DNA from: Cyanoderma ruficeps
Lineage: Eukaryota; Chordata; Aves; Passeriformes; Timaliidae
Direction of reading: 5' to 3'
DNA length: 64,000 bases
Assembly: GCA_008694505.1 (NCBI GenBank)
Contig: VZDJ01007753.1
Coordinates: 15,349,003 to 15,413,002, forward strand
The notes beneath the pieces were generated by a model. That model saw only the letters and a program-made list of their open reading frames with translations. It was not told where the DNA came from and made no database searches. Positions 46,601-58,600 of the stretch are shown piece after piece (position 1 is the first letter of the stretch; each line of letters begins with the position of its first letter). A program made the translations under genes and the position numbers.

Positions 46601-49600
46601 CTCAGACAAGGTGATAGTATCTCATCTTCATGAAGGTGAGAAAACTAAATGCAGATCTTAGTTTTGGAAGTTCTTTTAAGTTGAAAACCAAATTGTTGCT
46701 GCCTTGTCTTCATTTGGGTGGTGGCGGTTTCATATGTCCTGTATCCTTCAATAACTTCGGCAGAGTTATCAAGTTTTGAGAACCACCGTTAGTTAATCTG
46801 TTCCTGATGCCAGATAAGCTTTCCAAACTTGGTAGTTTTAGGAATTTCTTGGTATACTAACAGTGCTGTCTAGATCACAGACCATTCTGTTACCGAGCTT
46901 GATGTTTTGAAAACTGTATTTTCTTTTATTCTGCAAAGGGATGATGAAGTGAAAGAGTACTTATTAGAGATTGTAGGAAATGTTTGCAATATGTTTGGAA
47001 GAAATGTATTGCACAGGTTTTGACTAACATGGTTTGGAAAGCCATCTAAGGATATGTCCTCCCTGCAAGTTCACACAAATATGATAAGCTAGCCTTGTTC
47101 TAGAGCAGTAAAGCTGAAGAATGAGATCTTGGGACTGTAAAAACCTGTCTGGAATTTGGATTTGTTAATCTCTGTTGTCAGCAAGTTGAGTTAGCACATC
47201 AATGCCTGATGGAGAAATCAGGTTTGGATTTAAATGTGTTATTTTTCACTGGGATGTACTCTTGTCTCAACGTAATGCTTACAAGACAGGCTCCACTGGT
47301 ATCGTCAGACTGGATGAAGTCAGATCATGTAAACAGGCTAGTAGAGGATATTTATCTGCTTCATTAACGTAGTGGAAACAAAGAAGCAAAGAGTTACATG
47401 CATGGTGAAAATACTTAAGAGAGCTCTTTTTCTACTAGTTTGGAATGTGAACTGGTTTTGGGTGCTCAGCAAGCAGCCATTTAAAACCTCAGAGAACTTT
47501 AGTGAGAGTCAGGATGATTGCTACCTACCTGTAGTAGCTATTACTGTTTATTTTTTAGCACATTTTTCCACACTGGTTAATTGTTCCTTGTTTTGCACAT
47601 CAGTGCCCTTCAGATTACCTTCTTACCTTGTGCTGGCTTTATGTCCTTGACTTAGAGGCTTTTCTAGTCTCCTCTACTCAACAGAAAGAAGCTTCTTGAG
47701 ATGGTATCTTTGCCCTTTTGCATTTCCTATCCTGAGTTGCATCAAGAGAGGCTTAGGATGGTTAATCACTGGGGGTTTGGTGATATGAATAAAATCTTCT
47801 GGGAATATCTATAGAAGCAGACTAACGATTATCAGAACCTGCTGTCTGAACAAATTCAAGTGCAGTGGTCTGGGAGGTGATGGTAAACTCTTGATTTCTA
47901 AGGCGTGATGATTGCACATGGAGTTTCTGCTGGGAAGGGCTGCTTGGCCTGGGCTCCTGATTGGTCACAAGTCTTTGTTGGCATAAACCAAAACCATGCC
48001 TGGGGTTGGTTAGGCTTGTAATGCTACAGGTAAGAGTCCCACAGTTCAGCTTACTAATCTAAACACAGGTTCTGCATCTGGCAAGATACTGTATTGTAAG
48101 TGTTGTTTAAAAGTGTTTTTCAGTCGTTCTTTTTCTGAGCCAAACATTGCAATTAAAAGGACTGTTATAAATTATTATAAAATGGTAAGTTTAATAAAAA
48201 GTGAAGTGATATATTTTTGGACAATATGAGTTCTAACAATCTCTTGCGTTTAGTTCAGACCCTGTGTGAAACGTGCAGACATTGTAGCATAGAAGGCAGC
48301 TCCAGAAATTACACATTTACTTGGGTAATGTGTAATGACATCATCCACTGTTGTCTAGCCTTCCTCAGCACTGTTGCTGAGGATCCTCTGCCATCAGGCA
48401 ATTTGCTCTTTAGGTATCAGCCATAGGGGTTTAGGCTGCCAGGAACAGACAGAAAAATCAGAGGAGAGCCCTTAGAAACAGGCATCGAAATGCAGGGAGG
48501 GAAAAGTGCTGTCATTTCCATAACAACTTCAGAAATCCGTTGTAGGGTAGTATTGCTCCTCAAGTGTCTTCATTCCATAAGGTATTTTACCCTTACTCAA
48601 AGGCATTTAGAATTTATGGAACTACAGGAAGCAGTTAAGAAAGACTGAAAGTGGTATGGATTGACTGATGCTAGAAAGGTAGGGCTTCCACAAGCATCTT
48701 CAAGAATCATGCTGGCCTATGGATAAAGTTCAACCTATGGCAGGTTGGCAGTACTTCTATAGGAGTAGCTGTTCTTAATGTCAGAACTACTTAATTCTGG
48801 TGATCTTCATGATTGTGATACTTTTCCTGTTGCTAGGAATTCAGGAGTAGAGAGAAAAGATTTACCAACCAGAAGCATTTTCCCTTTGTTTATAGATGTA
48901 AGAATGAAAAAATGAATTACTTCTGTTTTTCATATGTCTGCATTCAGAATGTGTAAACTTAAAGATGTTAAGTTCTTGGTGAGCAGCAGAGTTTTTTACT
49001 TCTGGGGGTTTTTTTGTCCATCTTTCATGAAAAAGATGCTACCTATTGGGTTTTGAATACCATTTTTCTGATATGATAGCATGCAGAACATTTCAATTCT
49101 GGAGCAGCTCTAGCTTGGACAATTGTTGTCAACACTTTGATTAGCCCAGTATAACTTAGCAGCACTGGAAAGCTTTGTGGCAGCAGTGTTTCTACGGTAA
49201 GCTAATTTCCTGGGGTTCTTTTGACCTTCCTCTCTGGATTGTAGCATCTTTTTTGAACTACCCTGCCCCGGCCGTGTTTCCTGCCATGTAATGATGTCCA
49301 AATATAGTTTAGACAGGGTAGTCCTACCTGCTGGACAAAACCAGTATGCGTCTCTTGCACGTAAGGGTCACAGAAATGGTACTGTATGAAGTGGAAAAGC
49401 TTAGAGAAAGTATCAGGAGGCTTTCAGCATCAAGGTGGATCTATGAATGACCCAGGAGAGCAGGCAAGAATGTAAACTACTCTTTGTATGAAGAAACAGA
49501 TCAGTGTTGCCACTACCTCTTGTGCATGCAGTATTTTCAACATAATGGCAGGATCTGTTCAATAGTTCTGTGATTTAAATAGTATCTTTGTTTGAATAGT

Positions 49601-52600
49601 TTCTGTTTAGTCAGGGTAGTTCAGGGAACTGGGTGAAATAGAGTAGAGAAAGGAAGTGTAATTACATTTTCTTGCTTAAAGAGAAAGAGTTCTTCATTGT
49701 ATAATCAGACCAAGGATTATTATAGGAAAAACTTCACTAAAAATTGTAATACAAAACAATTGGTTTAGTAGGCATGTCTTCTTGGGAGAGGAGGCATCGC
49801 CTGGACTTACAGATGGCCACAAGATTGATACTTAACTCTAGTTAGTGCTACAGAACCACAGTTGTTCCTTATTTCTCTCTTCATTAAGTAGCAAGTTTTC
49901 TTGATCAGGCAAGCAGGGAGAAAAAGTACTCTTCAGAATACAATAAATATTTAAAATAATAATTTGGCAGCATTTTAGAAAGAGCCAGAATCTTATTCTT
50001 CATCATATAAGCAGTTTACTATATGATCCAAAGAATCCTGACTGTACGATGTTCTGACTTTTGCTGTCTTAGGGATGAGAGACCATTACTAAGGTGATTT
50101 CAGATTTTGTAAGAAAAAGTCAATTAGCAGGAGTCTACAGTAGTAGCTTGTAAAGGCAGTTCAGTCTTACTTGAGAGTAGAGGTGGGCAAACGCTGCTCT
50201 CTCACCCATAATAAAAGCATAAATGAGAGAGATGGGTTCTGTGCTTACTAAAATGCATTTTACAGAGTTGCTAGTGGGAGGAATTTCTGGAGGTGACAGT
50301 TGAAGTAACCCCCTGCTTAGCACTGTTTATTGGCCAGTGTAGCTGGGGATGTTGATTCCTTGATGGTTCTGAATGTTGTAATGTAATCTCATTTGAGACT
50401 GAAGTGAAACTGTTTTGGCCTGAGCACTATTGCTGAGTAGATACTCATTTTAAAAAACCGAAACAACACCTGTTCCAGGATGCGTGTGAATACAGAGAGG
50501 ATGACGAGCAGGTGGACATTGAGACCGTGGAGGAGCTTTCAGAGAAGATTAACATTGCCCGTCTGAAGGCCACAGCTGCTCATATCGACCCCTCCGACCA
50601 GAAGTAAGCACCCCTGGAGAGCTCTGCACGCAGTTGTGTGTCCTGCTGCTGGGCTGTCGAGTGATCCCTTTGAACAGCACGTGTGATGTGATGGCAAGAT
50701 AAAGCAAGGCTTCTGTCATGCCTTCCTCAGCACTGGTGCTTCCCAGTGTCTGTGAGGATGCTGCTGGCAGCCAGCACTAAGAGTAGTTTCAAGGTGTCAC
50801 AGCCTTTTTCTTTTTCCCCTCTAATTAATTTGTTTATGGGGATGTATCTTACAATGTAAAATTAATGAATAAATAGCCTCCCTTCCTGCAAACTGAAAAC
50901 TAGTAGGGTCTTTTGTTTTAAATATGATCTTGCAAGCTTTGTTTATTCTTGCTGGTGGACTTCTGGGCAGGAACAGTCATTTAGGTTAATCCCTGACCCT
51001 GTAAATGAAAGATTTGTGTTTGGGACCATTGCCCCAGCAAAGAAAGTATTTTCTTATTGACATAGTCTGCCATGGTTGGATAGCTTGGCTTAATTTTTTT
51101 GGTTGGTTTGATTTTGTTACTGTTGCTGCCCTTGCATTTATAATGACAAAGGCAAAATAAAAACATGGCTTGCTTGAGGAATGTAATGATAGTCATGGCT
51201 GTTTCTCAGTTGCATCAAACAAAAGGATGGGGAACGTTGCATCTGTAATTCTTTTTTTTGAAGATTTATTTTTTTTAACTTTGAAATAACTGTTTGGTGA
51301 TACTGTATCTACCAGATAGTTACCTCTTTTTTCCTCCCCTTTATGGATAACAGGTCAACTTTTATCCTTAGGTGGTGACTTTGCTTTAGATTTTGAAGAT
51401 GTTTCAGTGAGAGATAAAAACAGATGTCTTGTTTTGTAAAAAATAATTTTCAAATGTGTGTTTTCTTCATTTGGTTGCAGCTCTTGAGATAAGAGGAAGC
51501 TGCTGTTATTATATATTAGGATAGTAATAAATATGAGGATTTTGATTGTTGATTCTTGGTGGGGAGGGATTGCTCTGCCATCTATATTAAACCTTTTTTT
51601 AATTAAAAACAGAACCAAAACGTAATTTAAAAAGATACTTCATGCAGCTAACCATCACAAGCTGAATTTATTCTCTTTAGCATATAGTGAAATAGTTTAT
51701 CTTTTGCACTCAGATAATTTCACAGCTTTCAGAACAGGTCAGTTATTTCCAGGATGATGGTGTTGGAGATAAGAGTTCACTTTCTTGAGAAAACTCAACA
51801 GTATCCTTCTTTTATGCAGTTACACAAGAGAAGTCAATTTCAAGGCGTAAAAATGAGGAATTCTAGACTGTTGGAATGTAGTTAATGAGGATAGAGTGTA
51901 TGAGATGAGTAGCATTGGGAAAAACTTTTTACCTTTCTTCCAGATACCATCCTCCTAATTCTTCGGATGAAACATTATCAGAAAAACATTCAAAGGTATA
52001 TGTTTGCTCTCCTCTTTCCTTTTAGTATCACACCTCCATTTTAAAGATAAACTTTCATCTCACATGCAGCTCTTAATATGATTTATCTGCCTTGCAGATG
52101 CTTGCGATTAAATGTAAGAAATGAAATGTACTGGGAGGGATATGCTCAGTCCAAATCTCCCTAAGGCAGAAGGGTTGGTGCTGGCATCAGTGGGTTTTAG
52201 ATTCAGCTTTAGCTATGGGAGGAAGATCTGCCTTCTACTTATGACTGTGTTTGCTTAGGTTTTGTATTCTTGGCATGAATAATTTTTACAGCACGCTTAA
52301 TAAATGAGCAAAATTTTCATGTGTTGAAGAAGACAGTATGTAGAATTATATAGGCACAGCACTAGATGGAGGATTTCTGAAAACTAAAGTTTAAATATGT
52401 GTTTAGGTAAGTTAAAGAGATCACAGCATCCTTTCAAACCCAAACTCACTGAGTCGCTTCAGAATCTTGTGCTGTATTTTCAGGTGGCTCTGAAGCCAGT
52501 TTCTCTGTCCACAACTGTCTGTGATACACTTGATGTCAGCTCTAGAGCTTCCTGCTGTGGTGGGTGGGGCTTTGAGTGCGGTGGGAACCCAGTGACTGTC

Positions 52601-55600
52601 TTAGCTATTAGAGCAGAATGGGATGTGTGCCTTTGCCTGTGACAGGGATGGGGTCTAGAACGCTCTGTCTTGCCTCATGTTTTCCATGTGTCCTCCTCTC
52701 TGCCTGTGAATTTACCTTGTAAGGCCCCCCCTTGACAGGAACCCCATGGCCAACACAGGGGCAGTTGAAGCTGTACTGTGCTCAAGTCTGCCTGTGAGGG
52801 CAAAATGGTTCTCAAGAGCCAGATTTCAGGAGACAGGTCTGTAGATTCTTCCTAGACCAGCAGGCTCAGAAGTAGTATCACTAAATCTGAGGAGTCTTTC
52901 CACTGATGGTCTGGGGTTTGAAGCAGACCTAAAATTATCTAAAAAACTACATTAATTACTTCCCCATTAAATAAATAGCATAGCTGTACCAAACCTGGAA
53001 GAGTAATGATAACATTAAAAGAATTTAAATCTGTGGAGATCAGTAATTTTGCTTATTGTCTGGCAGTCTTTTTAGAAACTTAAGCAAATTCAAAACCAGA
53101 GGCTCTTGCCCATATTCTGTTTGTCGGTGGATGTCTGGGGTGATAAAATGATCTTTAACATTCTGACGTAGTGTCTCTTTGGCACCAACTCATATGAACC
53201 TATGAAAGAAAATGGAAATCAAACTAGTTTAACTCCAGGGAAGGATTCAAGTCTCCTGTATTTGATGTAATTATTTCATTCATTAGTAGACTTTCTTGAC
53301 AAACAAACCAGACTTGGCTCAAACATACATTTTTTTTTTGTTATAATGCTGTGATTTTATCTAATAGCCTTGTGTTGCAAAAAATAAAAGCGTATGAACT
53401 GAAGGGACTCATGCTCTTTTCCGTTAGGGTTGATGTGATTATGTTGGTCACTTCTTGGGCCAGCATTTCATTTCTTACTTGTGTGCTTCTGATTCTGAAC
53501 TTTCAGGAAGATAGAGTAGCAGGATAGCATCACGTGGAATCCTCAGGTGTCTGTAGAAAGGCTCTAAATCTCGCATGCATTTGAACATTGTCTGCTGTTA
53601 CGTTTTCTGATTTCTTTACTTAAACTGGTCAATCTGGTTGCTCCTCGCAGAAGCATCAGACCTGGAAAAGGAAGCTGAAGTCCCAGGCAGAAGCCTTTGC
53701 TCATTACCGCCAGACACACACGGCAAATGAACGTCGACGACGGAATGAAATGAGAGGTCTTTTTGACAAGCTGAAGAGAGTCCTGGGGCTGCTGAACCTT
53801 CCCAAGGTCTCCAAATGCTACATTCTGAAGCAGGTAGATATTTTGGAGCTTAAGTGAGGAGGAGAATCTTGAATCTGGACAGAGTAGTTACGCTAGTATG
53901 GTCTCTTCAACTGAGTCCCAATGTAGAGGAGACTTCTGTCACCTCTGCAAGACTTTCTCGAACAAAACAATACCTGAGAAAGCATCTGTATTCCAAAAAG
54001 CTTCGTCTTGATGATATGAACATATATTTTTGGATTGGCCCTCCCCTCGTATTCTTTGTGAATCATGGAACATTATGTCTTAATTCTTTAGTGGTTGACT
54101 GTGTACATAAGAAAATTTTTAAATCCATTGAAGGCTTACTTTTTTAACGCTTGAGAAGATAGCATTCCATTAGGCATTACACATAAAAGCTTAATTTGTA
54201 AAGGTGTAAATGACAGGAAACTAAACATGAGTGGTAGATATGTAATTATGCCTATCAGCTGTACCGAGAAACTGGGAGATAAAAGTTTGGGGCTTTTCTT
54301 AAAAATTGTTGACCTTTGGAGGAAGGACAAACAAGATGTTTATCACTCTTCAACCAGCATTTAGGGAAAGCTGGCATTCATGGTACTTCAGAGGCTTTCT
54401 CTCAGTCCTGTTTTCTCAGGATTACAGAAATATGAAAATAAATTTTGTAAAGGTTTCTGGGAAAGAAAATTATTATTTTGTGTGTCACTGGTTTATAAAT
54501 CAGTTCCCTGATACTATTTTAGGCCTTTGAAGAAATCCAAGGACTGACAGATCAGGCAGATAAGTTTATTGGACAGAAGACGCTACTGACACGCAAACGA
54601 GATGGTCTGATTCGAAAAGTATCCACACTTTCAGGTGAGACTGGTTTGGGATGCAAACTGGCTGTAACAGTGAAAAAAAAGGCTTTTGGGAGTGAGCATG
54701 TGTGGAGTAATTGGTGGATCCAGGTGTGTCATTGGTTCAGATAAAATTCAGACTCATGATGCCAAACAAAGTCGTGCTAAGCTCTGACTCAGTGATAGGC
54801 TCATCATGCCATAAAATGGCTTTTTTTTTCCTTCATGCCTGAAGGAAGTGTAGAACACTCTCTGTGCTGGGAGCCACAGGCTTCGGTTCCTTTGGAAGGG
54901 TGTGGCGATAGTGATGTTGTCACTTGATTCTGTCCCTGGTCACTTCCTGAAATGCCTTTTCTGCTCAGCCCTTCACGGTCGCACACAGCTGTCTTTGGTC
55001 AGTACTGAAATCTCCAACTCCTTGCAGAGCTTTGCAGATGGCTCCTTGTGCTGCTCTCCCAAGAACCAGTGTTCCTAGGGGCTACAATGTGTCAGCTCTG
55101 TACACAGAGAACAAAACTGCAGTAGATTGTAAGCTGCTGCTCATCCAGACATTTCATCTTGTATTCACTGTGTCTTTCTGTCTCATTTGGAAGTGTAGGA
55201 AAGCTGTGACACATTTTCAACCAGTGTCAAAATGTGAACAAGCAAAATATTTTTCTAACCTTCTCGCAGTCTGGGAGTATAAAAAGGGGAATACCTGTAA
55301 AGTGGAAATGAAAGATACTAAAATCTATCTGTATTTATGTAAATCCATTCATGCATACATAAATATAAATAAATATATAAATATTTGGTTTATAAAAAGT
55401 AAAAAGTGTTGTAGTGAAGTCTAGCAATCTGGAAATGGATGAGAAGCCTTCTGAGCAGAGAATGAAAGCAAATAACTTCACAAAGTACTTATCTGATCCT
55501 TTGCGTTCCTAGTGAAGACCTTAAATTTGATGAGGAGAAAGCTCTCTCACAGGACAGTTAGTAAAATATAGGCTTAATTAAAGATGTACCATGATGTTAG

Positions 55601-58600
55601 AACATAAACGCTAAGCAGAAAACAAGCTGATATAGTTACATGAACTTGGATCATACTGAACTGTGTGTATATGCAGAAAACAAATTGTTTATAAAATCTG
55701 TGCCTTTATCCAAGGTTAGAATTTTTATGGCAATGGTAAACTGTGTGTGAGTTTACGTTCAAATGCCATTTGAGTAACAGGGTCCTTTAGTCCAAGAAAT
55801 TTTGTTCCAGGTAAAGGTAACATTTTGTCCAGTAGTCGTATGTTCATCATTAGGAGATGTGGGATTTTTTCATAGCTGTGGGTGTTTTCAACTAGTACTT
55901 GTTCAGCAAGAGCCTGTGTTTGTCCAGGCTGATTTCTGCTTATCAAAGTGGCAGATAAATTCCAAAATATGTGTATGTTTCTGAATGGGAAAAAAAATTG
56001 GAATAAATAGGTAATTGCTTCCCTCTGATACTTACTTCGTGTGCATGGTGGTTATCTGTTTTATAGTAATTGAATAATGTCAACTTAACGCATTATTAGT
56101 TCTGCCTTCAGCATTTTAGTTTTGGAAAGAGAGTTTGAAAGTAGGCTGACTCTCTGATAATTTTTCTGTAGGAAAGACAGAAGAGGTTGTCCTGAAGAAG
56201 CTGGAATATATTTATGCTAAACAAAAAGCAATAGAAGCAGAAAAAAAGAAGAAAGAACCTGAGCCACAGAAATCAGCTGCACCCTCCACTGCTAGCACCC
56301 AGAAAGAAGGATCCTCTGCTGGCCCCAGAGAGCCAACCCCGATAGCAATGACAAACAGGAGGGGCAAGCCATTGATACTGGCCAGAAGAGGAGTCCGGGC
56401 CACAGGTGGGCTACGAGTGGTGCATGTCCTGCATCAAGGGGAGACAGCCTTTGAAGCTGATCCCTGTGGGAGGGCAAAATGCCCGCTGCCTTGTGCAGGC
56501 AGCCTCACCCCTGAAACAGAATTGTGCACAGGACCGGGAAATGTCCATATAATAGGTGTGGAAACCACCTGCTTTCCGTAAGGATGAGACCAGTACGGCT
56601 GAGGCCTTCAAGTGAATGTGACTTCAGAGTTTCGGAATGATTGGAAATAAATTCTTACTAAGTTGTACTTTAATCTCAGGGACTTCCACTGCAATCCAGC
56701 AGTAGTAATTTGTAAGAGTAGGAGGTTTTTCTGCTGACTCAAAACCTGAAGTTCAACCCCTAGAATGCTGGTGTTACTAGAAGAGACTCTTCAAAACCTC
56801 CCTCCTCAAAATGCTAGCTCTCAACATGGTGGAAGTTTGCTCTTAAATTAAATGGCAGAGTTGTCAGACACTGGAGAGTTCTTTTGTAGCTGAGAACTTG
56901 TAGAGAAGTGTTGAACATTTGTGGAGACCTTCACATCGTAAATGTAGGAAGGAACAAAAGAATGACTCCTTCCAGAGCTGTACCTAATGGTGGCTGGCAG
57001 GATGCTGTGCCAGAATCAAATACATTCTTCTTTTCTTGCAGAAGACTCCTCAGCCTCTCTGACCCTCACGGCTGCAAGCGTAGTGATGACTCCACAGGGG
57101 CAGGTGCTCACGCTGAAGAGTCCCCTGGTGCCAGGGCAGGTGGCAGCTGTTCCTTCCGCGCTGTTACAGGCTGAGTTAAAGCCTCGAGGGGCTGGTACTG
57201 CCATGACAACACAGCCAGGTAGGATCACATGGGATGATCAGGATAATGCTGTTTATCAGGATAATGCTGTTCATAGATGTGCAGAGCAGTTTATGAAGTT
57301 ACTAAATTCGGCTTTAATGCTTCAGATTTTTTTTTTACAGCTTGGCTGAAGTAGAACTTGACTCTGATAAGAGAGATTAGATGCCATTAATTCAAACTGT
57401 CCGTTTACCAACAAGTTAAGTAAAATGTGTTAAAATGTTGCTATTCAGAAATTAGGGAAACCTAGGGAGGAATTACTGATCACATAACCAGTCTGCATTT
57501 CTGTTTTTACTACTTTAAAATGTTACTAATAATGTGAAGTCTTGCCTTGAAGTGCACAGCTCCTGTTTTCCAGTAAAGTACTGTATCTGAGTATCTGAAA
57601 GGCTTTTGTTTCCACTTGATCCCGTTTTGCTTTTCTTGGATAAGGTATTACTTCTGTGATGATTCAACTGCCAGGATCAACAGTTCCTGTCCAAGTAAAA
57701 GGAATCCTTACAAACTCTACCATTCCTATTACACTGTCAACTGTTGCAGGAAATCCAGTGCCCTCAACAGTGGTATCAGCTACAGCATCCCATTCAGGTA
57801 ATTTCTTTGTTTTTCATGGGTATCTGTGCTTGTATGCAGGGAACATTATCCTTGTGAAACTGAAGGTAAATTGTTTTCTCACTAGGAAGTAATGATAGGT
57901 GTTATTGTATGAGTATTCAAAGAAAATCACTATTAAATGTTTTGAACTGTTTAGAGGGGCTTCTTGGAGATTATAGATTAGAGCTTCTTAACTTTCCTTC
58001 ATCTCACTGAGGCTGCTTGCCCTCAGGAAAGTGAGGATAAGTGGATACTGGGATGTGTCTGTGATGTAATGCATCCTCCTAAGGAAGCTTCAATTCAGAG
58101 TGCTGGTGGGGCTGCTGAAAATCTTTGCCTGTAACATCCAGGCTCTTACTGTGGCACAACCCCTTCCCATACCCTGCCAGCTCTGCTGCCCATGGGAGGG
58201 CTGTTTTTCAGGACCTCATGCTGTATATTGGATCTGGGTGTGGGGTGGTTCCTGCCAGCAGGGTTCTGCTTGCCATCTGTTGTGCTAAGAGCAAGCCACT
58301 CACTTTCTGCTTCCTTGTAGTTGTTTGGTCATAATGGAAAAGAAAAGTTCACTTCAGATTCAGGGCTGGGAAAAATCTGAGTGCTATTAACAGGGAACTG
58401 CTTGGAGGCAGAAAATGAGTAATCACTTAGTCTCTGAAATGTCTCTGTGGTGCACAAAAGCAGTACTGCATACTGTTTTTTAAATGTGATCATAAAAACA
58501 AAGCAAAAAAAATCAGTGAGAGGGAAAATTCTCGTTTTGTTTGCCTTGTGCATCACCATCTGAACTGTAAGTATTGCAGTTGGTTGCACTGGAGCTTGCT

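Noticed and set aside
53854..54147. 97-codon ORF just after the bHLH exon
   Set aside because: It lies inside the intron, is out of frame with exon 19, and has no family resemblance.
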